Source: Pararhodobacter marinus (lineage in GTDB: Bacteria > Pseudomonadota > Alphaproteobacteria > Rhodobacterales > Rhodobacteraceae). From it: a stretch of DNA of 64,000 nt. The position numbers and the translations under genes were made by a program. The notes below the pieces were generated by a model. It searched no databases. It saw only the letters and a list, made by a program, of their open reading frames with translations, and had not been told where the DNA came from. The number at the start of each line of letters is the position of its first letter. The stretch's first letter is position 1. Where the stretch lies: the NCBI RefSeq assembly GCF_003122215.1, contig NZ_QEYD01000005.1, positions 62,001-126,000 of the forward strand, written 5' to 3'. Shown one piece after another: positions 25,493-33,347 of this stretch.

Positions 25493-26028
25493 GCCCGGTC
25501 GCCCCCTTCGGCCAGCTGGATCGTCTCGCCCAGCGGGCGGAAGCCGATCTTGCCCTTGGGTGCGCCCCAGCGGCGTTGCAGCGCGATCAGGTGCAGCGCG
25601 GCGGCGGCGGCACCGCCGCCCTTGTTCTGGTCCTGGGGGTCGGCGCGCACGGCGGCCTGTTCGTGGTTCTCGACCGTCAGGATGCCGTTGCCCAGGCAGC
25701 AGCCCTGCAGGCTGAGCAGGGTCAGCCCGCGCGAGCTGTCGTTGCAGACCGTGTCGTAATGCGTGGTCTCGCCGCGGATGACGCAGCCCAGCGCGACGAA
25801 GCCGTCGAAATTCGACATCCGCCATGCCGTGCTGACGGCGGCGGGAACTTCCAGCGCGCCGGGAACCTCGATCACCTCCCAGCTGCCGCCGACGGCTTCG
25901 ATCGTGGCCTTGGCGCCGGCGATCAGGTCATCGGCGATGTCGCGGTAATAGGGGGCCACGACGATCAGCAGTTTCACCGGCTGGTCGAACTCGGGCAGGG
26001 GTAGGGTATAGTGGCTGGCTCCGGCCAT
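25489..26028 (-). CDS. ribH: 6,7-dimethyl-8-ribityllumazine synthase
   Basis: This 179-residue enzyme condenses 5-amino-6-ribitylamino-uracil with 3,4-dihydroxy-2-butanone 4-phosphate in riboflavin synthesis. Visible motifs are VVAPYY near the N-terminus, VPGALEVP, and GCVIRGETTHYDTV with the active-site histidine. A GILTVENHEQA segment follows. The C-terminus (about 25 residues beyond the common length of roughly 155) carries KGGGAAAAALHLIALQRRWG. It starts three bases after the ribBA stop and overlaps nusB by four bases. Confidence 0.95.
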   Translation of the reverse strand: MAGASHYTLPLPEFDQPVKLLIVVAPYYRDIADDLIAGAKATIEAVGGSWEVIEVPGALEVPAAVSTAWRMSNFDGFVALGCVIRGETTHYDTVCNDSSRGLTLLSLQGCCLGNGILTVENHEQAAVRADPQDQNKGGGAAAAALHLIALQRRWGAPKGKIGFRPLGETIQLAEGGDRA

Positions 26029-26031
26029 GGC

Positions 26032-27150
26032 TCACTCCTTGGGGATGGGGCGGGTGCCCGCGATATGGAGCCCGTAGGCATCGAGGCCCACGACACGCGG
26101 CGTGGGCGAATTGGTCACGAGCGTCAGTTCGTGCAGGCCGAGAGCGGCAAGGATCTGCGCGCCCAGGCCGTACTGACGCAGGATCTGCGGCGAGCCGCCT
26201 TCGTCGAGGTCGAGCTTCATCGCCGTGTCGCGCAAGAGCACCACCACGCCACGCCCCTCGGCGGCGATAAGCTTCATCGCCCCCTGCAGGTCGCCCGCAT
26301 GGCCCTCGCCGATGCCCAGCACGTCCTCGAGCGGGTTCATGGCATGCATCCGCGTCAGCACGGGCGCCGGATCGGTCAGGTCGCCCATCGACAGCACGAC
26401 ATGCTCGGCGCCCTGCGTCTGGTCGGTGAAGACGCGCATCATCCACTCGCCGCCATGCGCCGATGTGACCGAGCGCTGCGCGGTCTCGCGCACGAGGTTG
26501 TCGTGGCGGCGGCGATAGGCGATCAGGTCGCTGATCGTGCCGATCTTCAGGTTGTGCTTCTGCGCGAAGGCGATCAGATCGGGCAGGCGGGCCATCTCGC
26601 CATCGTCCTTCATGATCTCGCAGATCACGCCCGAGGGGTTCAGGCCCGCAAGGCGCGAGATATCCACCGCCGCCTCGGTATGGCCCGCGCGCACCAGGAC
26701 GCCGCCGTCGCGCGCGCGCAACGGGAAGATATGGCCCGGCGTGGCGATATCGGCGCCGGTTTTCGTGGGGTCGATGGCGACCGCGACGGTGCGGGCCCGG
26801 TCATAGGCAGAGATGCCGGTCGTCACGCCCTCGCGCGCTTCGATCGACACGGTAAAGGCGGTTTCGTGGCGCGAGGCGTTGTTGGTCGACATCAGCGGCA
26901 GGCCCAGCGCGTCGATCCGGTGGCCGGGCATCGACAGGCAGATCAGGCCCCGGCCATGGGTGGCCATGAAATTGATCGCCTCGGGCGTGGCCATCTGTGC
27001 GGGGATCACCAGATCGCCCTCGTTCTCGCGATCCTCGTGATCGACGAGAATGAACATGCGCCCGTTGCGCGCATCGTCGATGATCTCCTCGATCGACGAG
27101 ATCGCGTCGCGCCAGTTTTCTTCGACGGGGCCCGGTTTTTCGTAATCCAT
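26032..27150 (-). CDS. ribB: 3,4-dihydroxy-2-butanone 4-phosphate synthase with degenerate GTP cyclohydrolase II domain
   Basis: The 372-residue protein has a complete RibB domain (residues 1 to about 215: DHEDRENEGDLVIPA, ATHGRGLICLSM, GHTEAAVDISRLAG), which makes the four-carbon precursor of lumazine from ribulose 5-phosphate. The second half aligns with RibA, but the zinc-binding cysteines and the CDCG and RQEGRG motifs of active GTP cyclohydrolase II are absent; the region reads EGRGVVVLLRDTAMKLD. It is therefore the RibBX-like variant known from Proteobacteria, and a separate RibA is expected elsewhere. It leads the operon with ribH and nusB. No canonical FMN riboswitch was found upstream. 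Confidence 0.92.
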   Translation of the reverse strand: MDYEKPGPVEENWRDAISSIEEIIDDARNGRMFILVDHEDRENEGDLVIPAQMATPEAINFMATHGRGLICLSMPGHRIDALGLPLMSTNNASRHETAFTVSIEAREGVTTGISAYDRARTVAVAIDPTKTGADIATPGHIFPLRARDGGVLVRAGHTEAAVDISRLAGLNPSGVICEIMKDDGEMARLPDLIAFAQKHNLKIGTISDLIAYRRRHDNLVRETAQRSVTSAHGGEWMMRVFTDQTQGAEHVVLSMGDLTDPAPVLTRMHAMNPLEDVLGIGEGHAGDLQGAMKLIAAEGRGVVVLLRDTAMKLDLDEGGSPQILRQYGLGAQILAALGLHELTLVTNSPTPRVVGLDAYGLHIAGTRPIPKE

Positions 27151-27484
27151 CGCGCTCGCTCACTGTCATCGGGGGTTATGGAGGGTGCAAATAACCCATG
27201 GTCGCGGCGCGCGAAAGGGGGAGGGCGCCCTCGCACCGGCGGAACCTGCCGTTGCGCCGCTGCGTCCCGCGCTTCGGCGGGCCTTATGAGCCCGCGTTGT
27301 CCCGGGATGTGCGGAGGGCGACATCGGGCCGCAGCGCGAAACCGCCCCGGCGCGTCGCTTTGCCCCCGGGCAATATGGACACCGCGCGGAAATGATGCCA
27401 AGTCTGCGCGGCCCGCGCGATGTGTTCGCCTGCAGGCTGATTGCCCCACATTCCGTACCGTCCCAGAGCCGAGCCAATCGACCC
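27151..27484. other. Divergent intergenic region, ribB and terpene-cyclase-like gene
   Basis: This 334-base stretch separates two divergent genes. It contains GC-rich inverted segments (for example CGGCGGGCCTTATGAGCCCGC) but no gene, riboswitch or tRNA that I can support. Promoters for both directions must lie here. Confidence 0.5.
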
Positions 27485-28201
27485 ATGGAAACCCATACGA
27501 TCATCGCCTACCACCTGTGTACCTATACTTGGGCACTCACCTATATCGGGATCATCTATCGCGGCTTCAAAGATCAGTCCTACGGGATGCCGATCGTGCC
27601 GCTGACGCTGAACCTGGCCTGGGAAATCGTCTTCGCGATCTTCATCCCGCCCTATGGCAGCGCGGATTCGATGCTGATCCCGCACGGGGGGCTGAAGGCA
27701 CAGATCATCTTCCTGATCTGGGCGACGCTGGATCTTGTGATCCTGTATACGTTCTTCAAGTACGGCTATAAGTACTTCGAACGCGCCTACAACATCACCC
27801 GAGGGCAATGGATCGGCTTCACCGTCTTCATGCTGATCTTCTCGTTCTTCATCATGTATTACGGCGGGCTCTTCTTCTGGCAGTTCGAGACCTATTTCAA
27901 CAACGACCAGATCGAGGGCGCGAAGATGATCGCCTTCATCCAGAACGCCATCATGTCGATCTCGTTCATCGCCATGTACTACATGCGCGGTGGCCCCGAG
28001 GGTCAGAGCTTCACCATCGCCTGGGCGAAATGGATCGGCACCTCGATGACCGGCGGGATCATCTATATCCTCTCGCGCCCCGAGGACGGCAAGTTCGTCA
28101 TCACCTTCATCGTCGCGATCTTCATCGCCGACGTGTACTACATGTGGCTGACCTATACCGGGCTGAAAAAGCGCGGCATCAACCCCTGGACGCGTCTCTG
28201 A
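27485..28201 (+). CDS. Pyr4-like transmembrane terpene cyclase homologue
   Basis: This 238-residue protein has about seven membrane helices and no soluble domain. Its length and pattern match the Pyr4-type transmembrane terpene cyclases (Pyr4 itself is about 242 residues). The family hallmark N-x-A-W-E appears as NLAWE at residues 43-47, and an aspartate in the last helix (FIADVYYMW, residue 216) matches the position of the second catalytic acid of Pyr4. WATLDLVILY lies at 79-88. In fungi these enzymes cyclise epoxy-prenylated substrates; bacterial homologues are sparsely characterised. No prenyltransferase or epoxidase gene is adjacent, so a role in hopanoid, carotenoid or quinone modification is only a guess. 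The ATG at 27485 fits the hydrophobic start; no strong ribosome-binding site is seen. Confidence 0.65.
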   Translation: METHTIIAYHLCTYTWALTYIGIIYRGFKDQSYGMPIVPLTLNLAWEIVFAIFIPPYGSADSMLIPHGGLKAQIIFLIWATLDLVILYTFFKYGYKYFERAYNITRGQWIGFTVFMLIFSFFIMYYGGLFFWQFETYFNNDQIEGAKMIAFIQNAIMSISFIAMYYMRGGPEGQSFTIAWAKWIGTSMTGGIIYILSRPEDGKFVITFIVAIFIADVYYMWLTYTGLKKRGINPWTRL

Positions 28202-28260
28202 GCCCCGTCACGCCGGGTGCGCAGGCCTCGCCTTTCGCCCGGCCCATGCCCCTCTGATCC

Positions 28261-28283
28261 GCGCCGGCCCCCTGGGCCGGCGC
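28261..28283 (+). terminator. GC-rich hairpin terminator
   Basis: A perfect 10-bp stem (GCGCCGGCCC with GGGCCGGCGC) with a three-base loop lies 60 bases after the cyclase-like gene, followed by CCTTGCTTTG. Confidence 0.6.
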
Positions 28284-28356
28284 CTTGCTTTGCGCACCGC
28301 AGGCCGCTCGCACGGCGCGCTTTCGCGGACGGCTGTGCCTTTCCATGCGATTCCCC

Positions 28357-28385
28357 TTGGAACGGACCGCCGATTTCCTCTAAAT
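28357..28385 (+). promoter_or_regulatory. Putative sigma-70 promoter of alaS
   Basis: TTGGAA at 28357-28362 and CTAAAT at 28380-28385 are separated by 17 bases. Transcription would start about 35 bases before the alaS ATG. Confidence 0.45.
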
Positions 28386-28426
28386 GGCCCGCAACCCCGC
28401 TGACCCGAAAAAGGCCCGTTCCGCCA

Positions 28427-31078
28427 ATGGCAAGCCTCAACGATATCCGCTCGACCTTCCTCGATTACTTCCGCCGCCAGGGCCATGCCGTGGTCGACAG
28501 CTCGCCGCTGGTCCCGCGCAACGACCCCACGCTGATGTTCGTCAATTCGGGCATGGTGCAGTTCAAGAACGTCTTCACCGGGCTTGAGCATCGCGACTAC
28601 AACCGCGCGACGACGGCGCAGAAATGCGTCCGCGCGGGCGGCAAGCACAACGATCTGGACAATGTGGGCTATACCGCGCGCCACCACACCTTTTTCGAGA
28701 TGCTGGGCAATTTCAGCTTCGGCGACTATTTCAAGACCGATGCGATCCCCTTCGCCTGGGAACTTCTGACCAAGGATTTCGGCATCGACAAGTCGCGGCT
28801 GCTGACCACCGTCTACCATACCGACGACGAAGCCTTCGAGATCTGGAAAAAGGTCGGCGTGCCCGAGGACCGGATCATCCGCATCGCCTCGGACGACAAC
28901 TTCTGGCGCATGGGGCCGACCGGTCCCTGCGGCCCCTGCACCGAGATCTTCTACGATCACGGCGACCATATCTGGGGCGGTCCTCCGGGGTCGGCGGACG
29001 AGGACGGCGACCGTTTCATCGAGATCTGGAACGTCGTGTTCATGCAAAACGAGCAGTTCGAGGACGGCTCGATGCGCCCGCTCGACATGCAGTCGATCGA
29101 CACCGGCATGGGGCTGGAACGGATCGGCGCGCTGTTGCAGGGCAAGCACGACAATTACGACACCGACCTGATGCGCGGGCTGATCGAGGCCTCGGCCAAC
29201 CTGACCGACGGCGCTCCCGACGGGCCGGGCAAGACCCATCACCGCGTCATTGCCGACCATTTGCGCTCGACCTCGTTCCTGATGGCCGATGGCGTGATGC
29301 CTTCGAACGAGGGGCGCGGATACGTGCTGCGCCGGATCATGCGCCGCGCCATGCGGCATGCCCACATGCTGGGCGCGCAAGACCCGGTCATGTACAAGCT
29401 GGTCCCGGCGCTGGTGCGCGCGATGGGCGGGCATTACACCGAGCTGCGCACCGCCGAGGCGCTGATCACCGAGACGCTGAAGCTGGAGGAAACCCGCTTC
29501 CGGACGACGCTGGATCGCGGGCTGAAACTGCTCGATGCCGAGCTGGAAAAGCTGCCCGAAGACGCCGACCTGCCCGGCGAGGCGGCGTTCAAGCTGTACG
29601 ATACCTACGGCTTCCCGCTCGACCTGACGCAGGACGCGCTGCGCGAGAAGACCCGCAATGTCGATATCGCGGGCTTCGAGGCGGCGATGGCCGAACAGAA
29701 GGCCAAGGCGCGCGCCGCGTGGTCGGGCTCGGGCGACGCGGCCAGCCAGGCGGTGTGGTTCGACGTGGCCGAGAAACACGGCGGCACCGAATTCCTGGGC
29801 TATGACACCGAAAGCGCCGAGGCGCAGGTCATGGCGCTGGTCGAGGGTGAAACCATGGTCGACAGCGCCTCGGGCGAGGTCGCGATCGTGGTAAACCAGA
29901 CGCCGTTTTACGCCGAATCCGGCGGTCAGGTCGGCGATAGCGGCTGGATCCGCTGGGATGGCGGCGAGGCCGAGGTCCGCGACACCAGGAAGGTCGAAGG
30001 CGTCTTCATCCATCAATCCAAGGTGGTGAAGGGCACGCTTGCGCGCGGCACGGCGGTGAAGCTGGAAGTGGACCACGCGCGCCGCACCGCGATCCGCGCC
30101 AACCACTCGGCCACCCACCTGCTGCACGAGGCGCTGCGCCGCGCGCTGGGCGACCATGTCGCGCAACGCGGCTCGCTCAACGCGCCCGACCGCCTGCGCT
30201 TCGATTTCAGCCATACCAAGGCGCTGGACCCCGCCGAAATCGCCGGGGTCGAAGCCGAGGTGAACGCCTTCATCCGCCAGAACGGCGCGGTGGAAACCCG
30301 CATCATGACCCCCGACGACGCAAGGGGGCTCGGCGCGCAGGCGCTGTTTGGCGAGAAATACGGCGACGAGGTGCGGGTCGTGTCGATGGGCCAGCTTCTG
30401 GACAGCGGCAAGGGCACGGACGGGCATACCTATTCGCTGGAACTTTGCGGCGGCACGCATGTGAAGCGCACCGGCGATATCGGTGCCTTCGTTCTCCTGG
30501 GCGATTCGGCGTCCTCCGCCGGCGTCCGCCGGATCGAGGCGCTGACCGGCGCCCCCGCCCTGGCCCATCTGCGCGCGCAGGATGCGCGTCTGGGCGAGGT
30601 CGCGCAGCTTCTGAAAACGCCAATGGCCGACGTGGTCGACCGGGTGAAGGCGCTGGCCGACGAACGCCGCGCGCTGGCCAACGAGGTCGCGCAGCTCAAG
30701 CGCGAGCTGGCGATGGGCGGCGGATCGGGCGGCGGCGTCGAGGCGAAAGAGATCGGCGGGGTCAAGTTCATAGCCCAGGTGGTTTCGGGCGTGTCGGGCA
30801 AGGAATTGCCCGCCATGGTCGATGCGATGAAGGACAGGCTCGGCTCGGGCGCGGTCCTGCTCATCGCCGATACCGGCGCGAAACCGGCGGTCGCCGCGGG
30901 CGTGACGGAGGACCTGACCGACCGGCTCTCGGCGGTCGACATCCTGAAAGCGGCGGTCGCGGAACTGGGCGGCAAGGGCGGCGGCGGCCGTCCGGCGATG
31001 GCCCAGGGCGGCGGCGCCGATATCGCCGGCGCCGAGAAAGCCATCGCCGCCGCCGAAACCGTGATCGGAGGAGAATGA
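28427..31078 (+). CDS. alaS: Alanine--tRNA ligase
   Basis: This full-length class II synthetase (883 residues) charges tRNA-Ala in the cytoplasm. The aminoacylation core opens with [18 protein letters not shown] and contains [16 protein letters not shown]. The editing domain has the zinc-binding [12 protein letters not shown] and CGGTHV motifs, and the C-terminal glycine-rich C-Ala domain is present. I chose the ATG at 28427 because it gives the family start. A DUF1330 gene follows by two bases and is likely co-transcribed. Confidence 0.97.
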   Translation: MASLNDIRSTFLDYFRRQGHAVVDSSPLVPRNDPTLMFVNSGMVQFKNVFTGLEHRDYNRATTAQKCVRAGGKHNDLDNVGYTARHHTFFEMLGNFSFGDYFKTDAIPFAWELLTKDFGIDKSRLLTTVYHTDDEAFEIWKKVGVPEDRIIRIASDDNFWRMGPTGPCGPCTEIFYDHGDHIWGGPPGSADEDGDRFIEIWNVVFMQNEQFEDGSMRPLDMQSIDTGMGLERIGALLQGKHDNYDTDLMRGLIEASANLTDGAPDGPGKTHHRVIADHLRSTSFLMADGVMPSNEGRGYVLRRIMRRAMRHAHMLGAQDPVMYKLVPALVRAMGGHYTELRTAEALITETLKLEETRFRTTLDRGLKLLDAELEKLPEDADLPGEAAFKLYDTYGFPLDLTQDALREKTRNVDIAGFEAAMAEQKAKARAAWSGSGDAASQAVWFDVAEKHGGTEFLGYDTESAEAQVMALVEGETMVDSASGEVAIVVNQTPFYAESGGQVGDSGWIRWDGGEAEVRDTRKVEGVFIHQSKVVKGTLARGTAVKLEVDHARRTAIRANHSATHLLHEALRRALGDHVAQRGSLNAPDRLRFDFSHTKALDPAEIAGVEAEVNAFIRQNGAVETRIMTPDDARGLGAQALFGEKYGDEVRVVSMGQLLDSGKGTDGHTYSLELCGGTHVKRTGDIGAFVLLGDSASSAGVRRIEALTGAPALAHLRAQDARLGEVAQLLKTPMADVVDRVKALADERRALANEVAQLKRELAMGGGSGGGVEAKEIGGVKFIAQVVSGVSGKELPAMVDAMKDRLGSGAVLLIADTGAKPAVAAGVTEDLTDRLSAVDILKAAVAELGGKGGGGRPAMAQGGGADIAGAEKAIAAAETVIGGE

Positions 31079-31080
31079 CC

Positions 31081-31383
31081 ATGCCCAAGGCCCTGTGGAT
31101 CGCCCATGTCGAGGTGACCGACCCCGACGCCTATGCCCGCTACGCCGAGGGCGCGGGCCCGGCCATCGCCGAGCATGGCGGTAAATTCATCGCCCGCGCC
31201 GCGCGCTACGTGACGCTCGAAGGCACGGATCGCGCGCGCCATGTCGTGGCGGTCTTTCCCTCGCTGGAAGCGGCGGAAACCTGCTACCGCTCGCCGGCCT
31301 ACCAGGCGGCTCTGGATCACGCGCGCGGGGCCTCCGTACGCGACCTTGTGGTGGTCGAACTGGTGGATGACGCCACGCTCTGA
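31081..31383 (+). CDS. DUF1330 family protein
   Basis: This 100-residue protein is a typical DUF1330 domain, a small ferredoxin-like fold related to dimeric alpha-beta barrel proteins (AHVEVTDPDAYARYAEGAGP, EHGGKFIARAAR, CYRSPAYQAALDHAR). Function is not established. The start follows the alaS stop after two bases and lies behind GGAGGAGAA, indicating co-translation from the same message. Confidence 0.85.
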   Translation: MPKALWIAHVEVTDPDAYARYAEGAGPAIAEHGGKFIARAARYVTLEGTDRARHVVAVFPSLEAAETCYRSPAYQAALDHARGASVRDLVVVELVDDATL

Positions 31384-31410
31384 CCCCTGCCGCGTGCCCG
31401 GTGGAAAGAC

Positions 31411-31556
31411 CCAGAGGGGGCTGTCTGCCCCCTCTGGACACCCCCGAGGATATTTTCGGAACAAAGACGGGGCGTTAGGATTGCGTTCACCGCGCATCTT
31501 TACGCCGGAAATATCCCGGGGGGTGAGCGCGCAGCGCGAGGGGGGCAGAGCCCCCC
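31411..31556. repeat. Rhodobacterales-type intergenic hairpin pair
   Basis: A perfect 11-bp hairpin (31411-31421 with 31427-31437) is followed by CCCCCGAGGATATTTTCGG. An inverted counterpart (GGAAATATCCCGGGGGG at 31507-31523 and a G6C/GC6 hairpin at 31540-31556) lies opposite. A related stretch (ATCCCCGAGGATAGTGAGAG) occurs near 57158. Such elements recur in intergenic gaps of this family and can act as bidirectional terminators. Confidence 0.6.
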
Positions 31557-31617
31557 TTCTGTTTGCCTGCCGGCCGCGCCGTGATATGGCTGGCGCAGTC
31601 AAGACCGGAGCCGTCGC

Positions 31618-32412
31618 ATGTGCCGCTGGGCCGCCTATACGGGCGCACCGATTTTCCTTGAGGACGTGGTCAGCCGTCCGGGCCATTCGCTCATCCACCA
31701 GAGCCAATGCGCCACGCTGTGCACCAGCGCGATCAATGCCGATGGATTCGGCGTCGCGTGGTACGGCGAGCGCGACGAGCCGGGCCTTTTTCGCGACATC
31801 TATCCCGCCTGGTCCGATCCCAACCTGCGCTCGATCACCGCGCAGGTGCGTTCGCGCCTGTTCCTGGCCCATGTCCGGGCCTCGACCGGCACCGCGACCA
31901 GCCGCAACAATTGCCATCCCTTCGTCGTCGGGCGCTGGTCGTTCATGCATAACGGCCAGATCGGCGGCTATGACGGGTTCCGGCGCGAGGCCGACATGAT
32001 GATCCCCGCCGCGCTCTATCCGCATCGCAAGGGTGCGACCGACAGCGAGGTGCTGTTCCTCGTGGCGCTGGCCGAGGGGCTCGAGGCGGATCCGCAGGGC
32101 GCGCTGGCGCGGGCGGCGGGGCGGCTGATGGCGCTGAGCGCGGCACAGGGCGCTCTGCCGCATCTGCGCATGACCTGTGCCTTCAGCGACGGCGAGACGC
32201 TCTATGCCGCGCGCTACGCCTCGGACGATCACGCGCCGAGCCTGTTTCACCGCTGGTCGGCCACGCGCGGCGGGCGCGCGGTGGTGTCGGAGCCTCTGGA
32301 AACCGACGAGGGCGACTGGGACGCGATCCCGCCCGGATCCTTCTGCCGCTTCCATGGCGAGCGGGTCGAGATCCGCCCCTTCGCGCCCGAGATCGGCGCG
32401 CGCGCGGCGTGA
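31618..32412 (+). CDS. Class II glutamine amidotransferase
   Basis: This 264-residue protein starts MCRWAAYTGAP, with cysteine 2 as the N-terminal nucleophile of Ntn-type glutamine amidotransferases after Met removal. Other family features are the INADGFGVAWYGERDEPG segment, the FLAHVRASTGT motif and NCHPFVVGRWSFMHNGQIGG. It fits the YafJ/EgtC-like group, which includes gamma-glutamyl hydrolases, but no ergothioneine genes are nearby. Its stop overlaps the following desaturase start (GTGA), so the two are co-translated. Confidence 0.88.
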   Translation: MCRWAAYTGAPIFLEDVVSRPGHSLIHQSQCATLCTSAINADGFGVAWYGERDEPGLFRDIYPAWSDPNLRSITAQVRSRLFLAHVRASTGTATSRNNCHPFVVGRWSFMHNGQIGGYDGFRREADMMIPAALYPHRKGATDSEVLFLVALAEGLEADPQGALARAAGRLMALSAAQGALPHLRMTCAFSDGETLYAARYASDDHAPSLFHRWSATRGGRAVVSEPLETDEGDWDAIPPGSFCRFHGERVEIRPFAPEIGARAA

Positions 32413-33290
32413 CCCATGGCGATTTCCTCAGCGCGCTGCCGGCCGAGCGTCGGGCGGCCCTGACCGCGCGGCATCCGGGGCAGGGACTGTGGCACCTTGC
32501 CCTGCATGGCGGCGCGATCCTGTTGACCGGCGCGGCGATTGCCACGGCCATCCCCGGCTGGCCGCTTTTGCTGCCCGTTCAGGGCGTGCTGATCGTCTTC
32601 CTGTTCACGCTGCAGCATGAATGCACGCACAAGACGCCCTTTGCCAGCGACCGGCTTTGCGATTGGGTGGGCGCGATCGTCGGGGCGCTGATCCTCAACC
32701 CGTTCACATGGTTTCGCTATTTCCACTTCGCCCATCACCGCCATACCAACCAGCCGGGCGACCCCGAGCTTGAAAGCCCCAAGCCCCGGACGCGGGCCGA
32801 ATGGCTCTGGCATGTCTCGGGCCTGCCGCTTTAGTGGGGGTCTGCGCGCCTGATCTGGCGGCTGGCGACAGACCGCGAGCGCCCCGCCTATCTGCCCGAT
32901 CGCGCGCGTCCCCGCGCAAGGCGCGAGGCGCGGGTCTTGCTGGTGGTCTATGCGCTGGCGGCGATCACGCTGATCCGCAGCGATGCGGTCTTGTGGCTCT
33001 GGCTGTTGCCGGTTCTGCTGGGCCAGCCCTTTCTGCGGCTCTATCTGCTGGCCGAGCATGGCGATTGTCCGCGTGTGGCCGATATGTTCGCCAATACCCG
33101 CACCACGTTCACCACCGCGCTGATGCGGCTGCTGGCGTGGAACATGCCCTATCACGTCGAGCATCACGTCATGCCCAATGTGCCCTTCGACCGGCTGCCG
33201 GCGCTGCACGGCCTGATGCGCGATCACTTGCAAGTGACCGCGCCGGGCTATCTGGCGTTTTCGCGGGCCTATCTGGCGCGGCGGCGCTGA
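32409..33290 (+). pseudogene. Fatty acid desaturase interrupted by one in-frame amber codon
   Basis: The frame is 294 codons long and carries all three histidine boxes of membrane desaturases: HECTH (70-74), HFAHH (106-110) and HVEHH (249-253). A single TAG at 32832-32834 (codon 142) stops it between the second and third box; the reading frame is otherwise unbroken (LPL, stop, WGSARLIW). A tyrosine or tryptophan codon would be expected there. Either the gene is inactivated by a point mutation, the base is a sequencing error, or the codon is read through. The membrane enzyme would introduce a double bond into acyl chains using a di-iron centre. It starts with GTG overlapping the amidotransferase stop. 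Confidence 0.85.
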
Positions 33291-33347
33291 CGGGGGTTGA
33301 ACCCCGGGGCCAAGACGGGCAAGACAGGAACAAGTGGGGAACGACGC

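Noticed and set aside
27151-27484. FMN riboswitch upstream of ribB
   Set aside because: The conserved RFN core was not found on the minus strand.
28208-32355. Long minus-strand frames (786 and 641 codons) opposite alaS and its neighbours
   Set aside because: They mirror conserved genes and show no domains.
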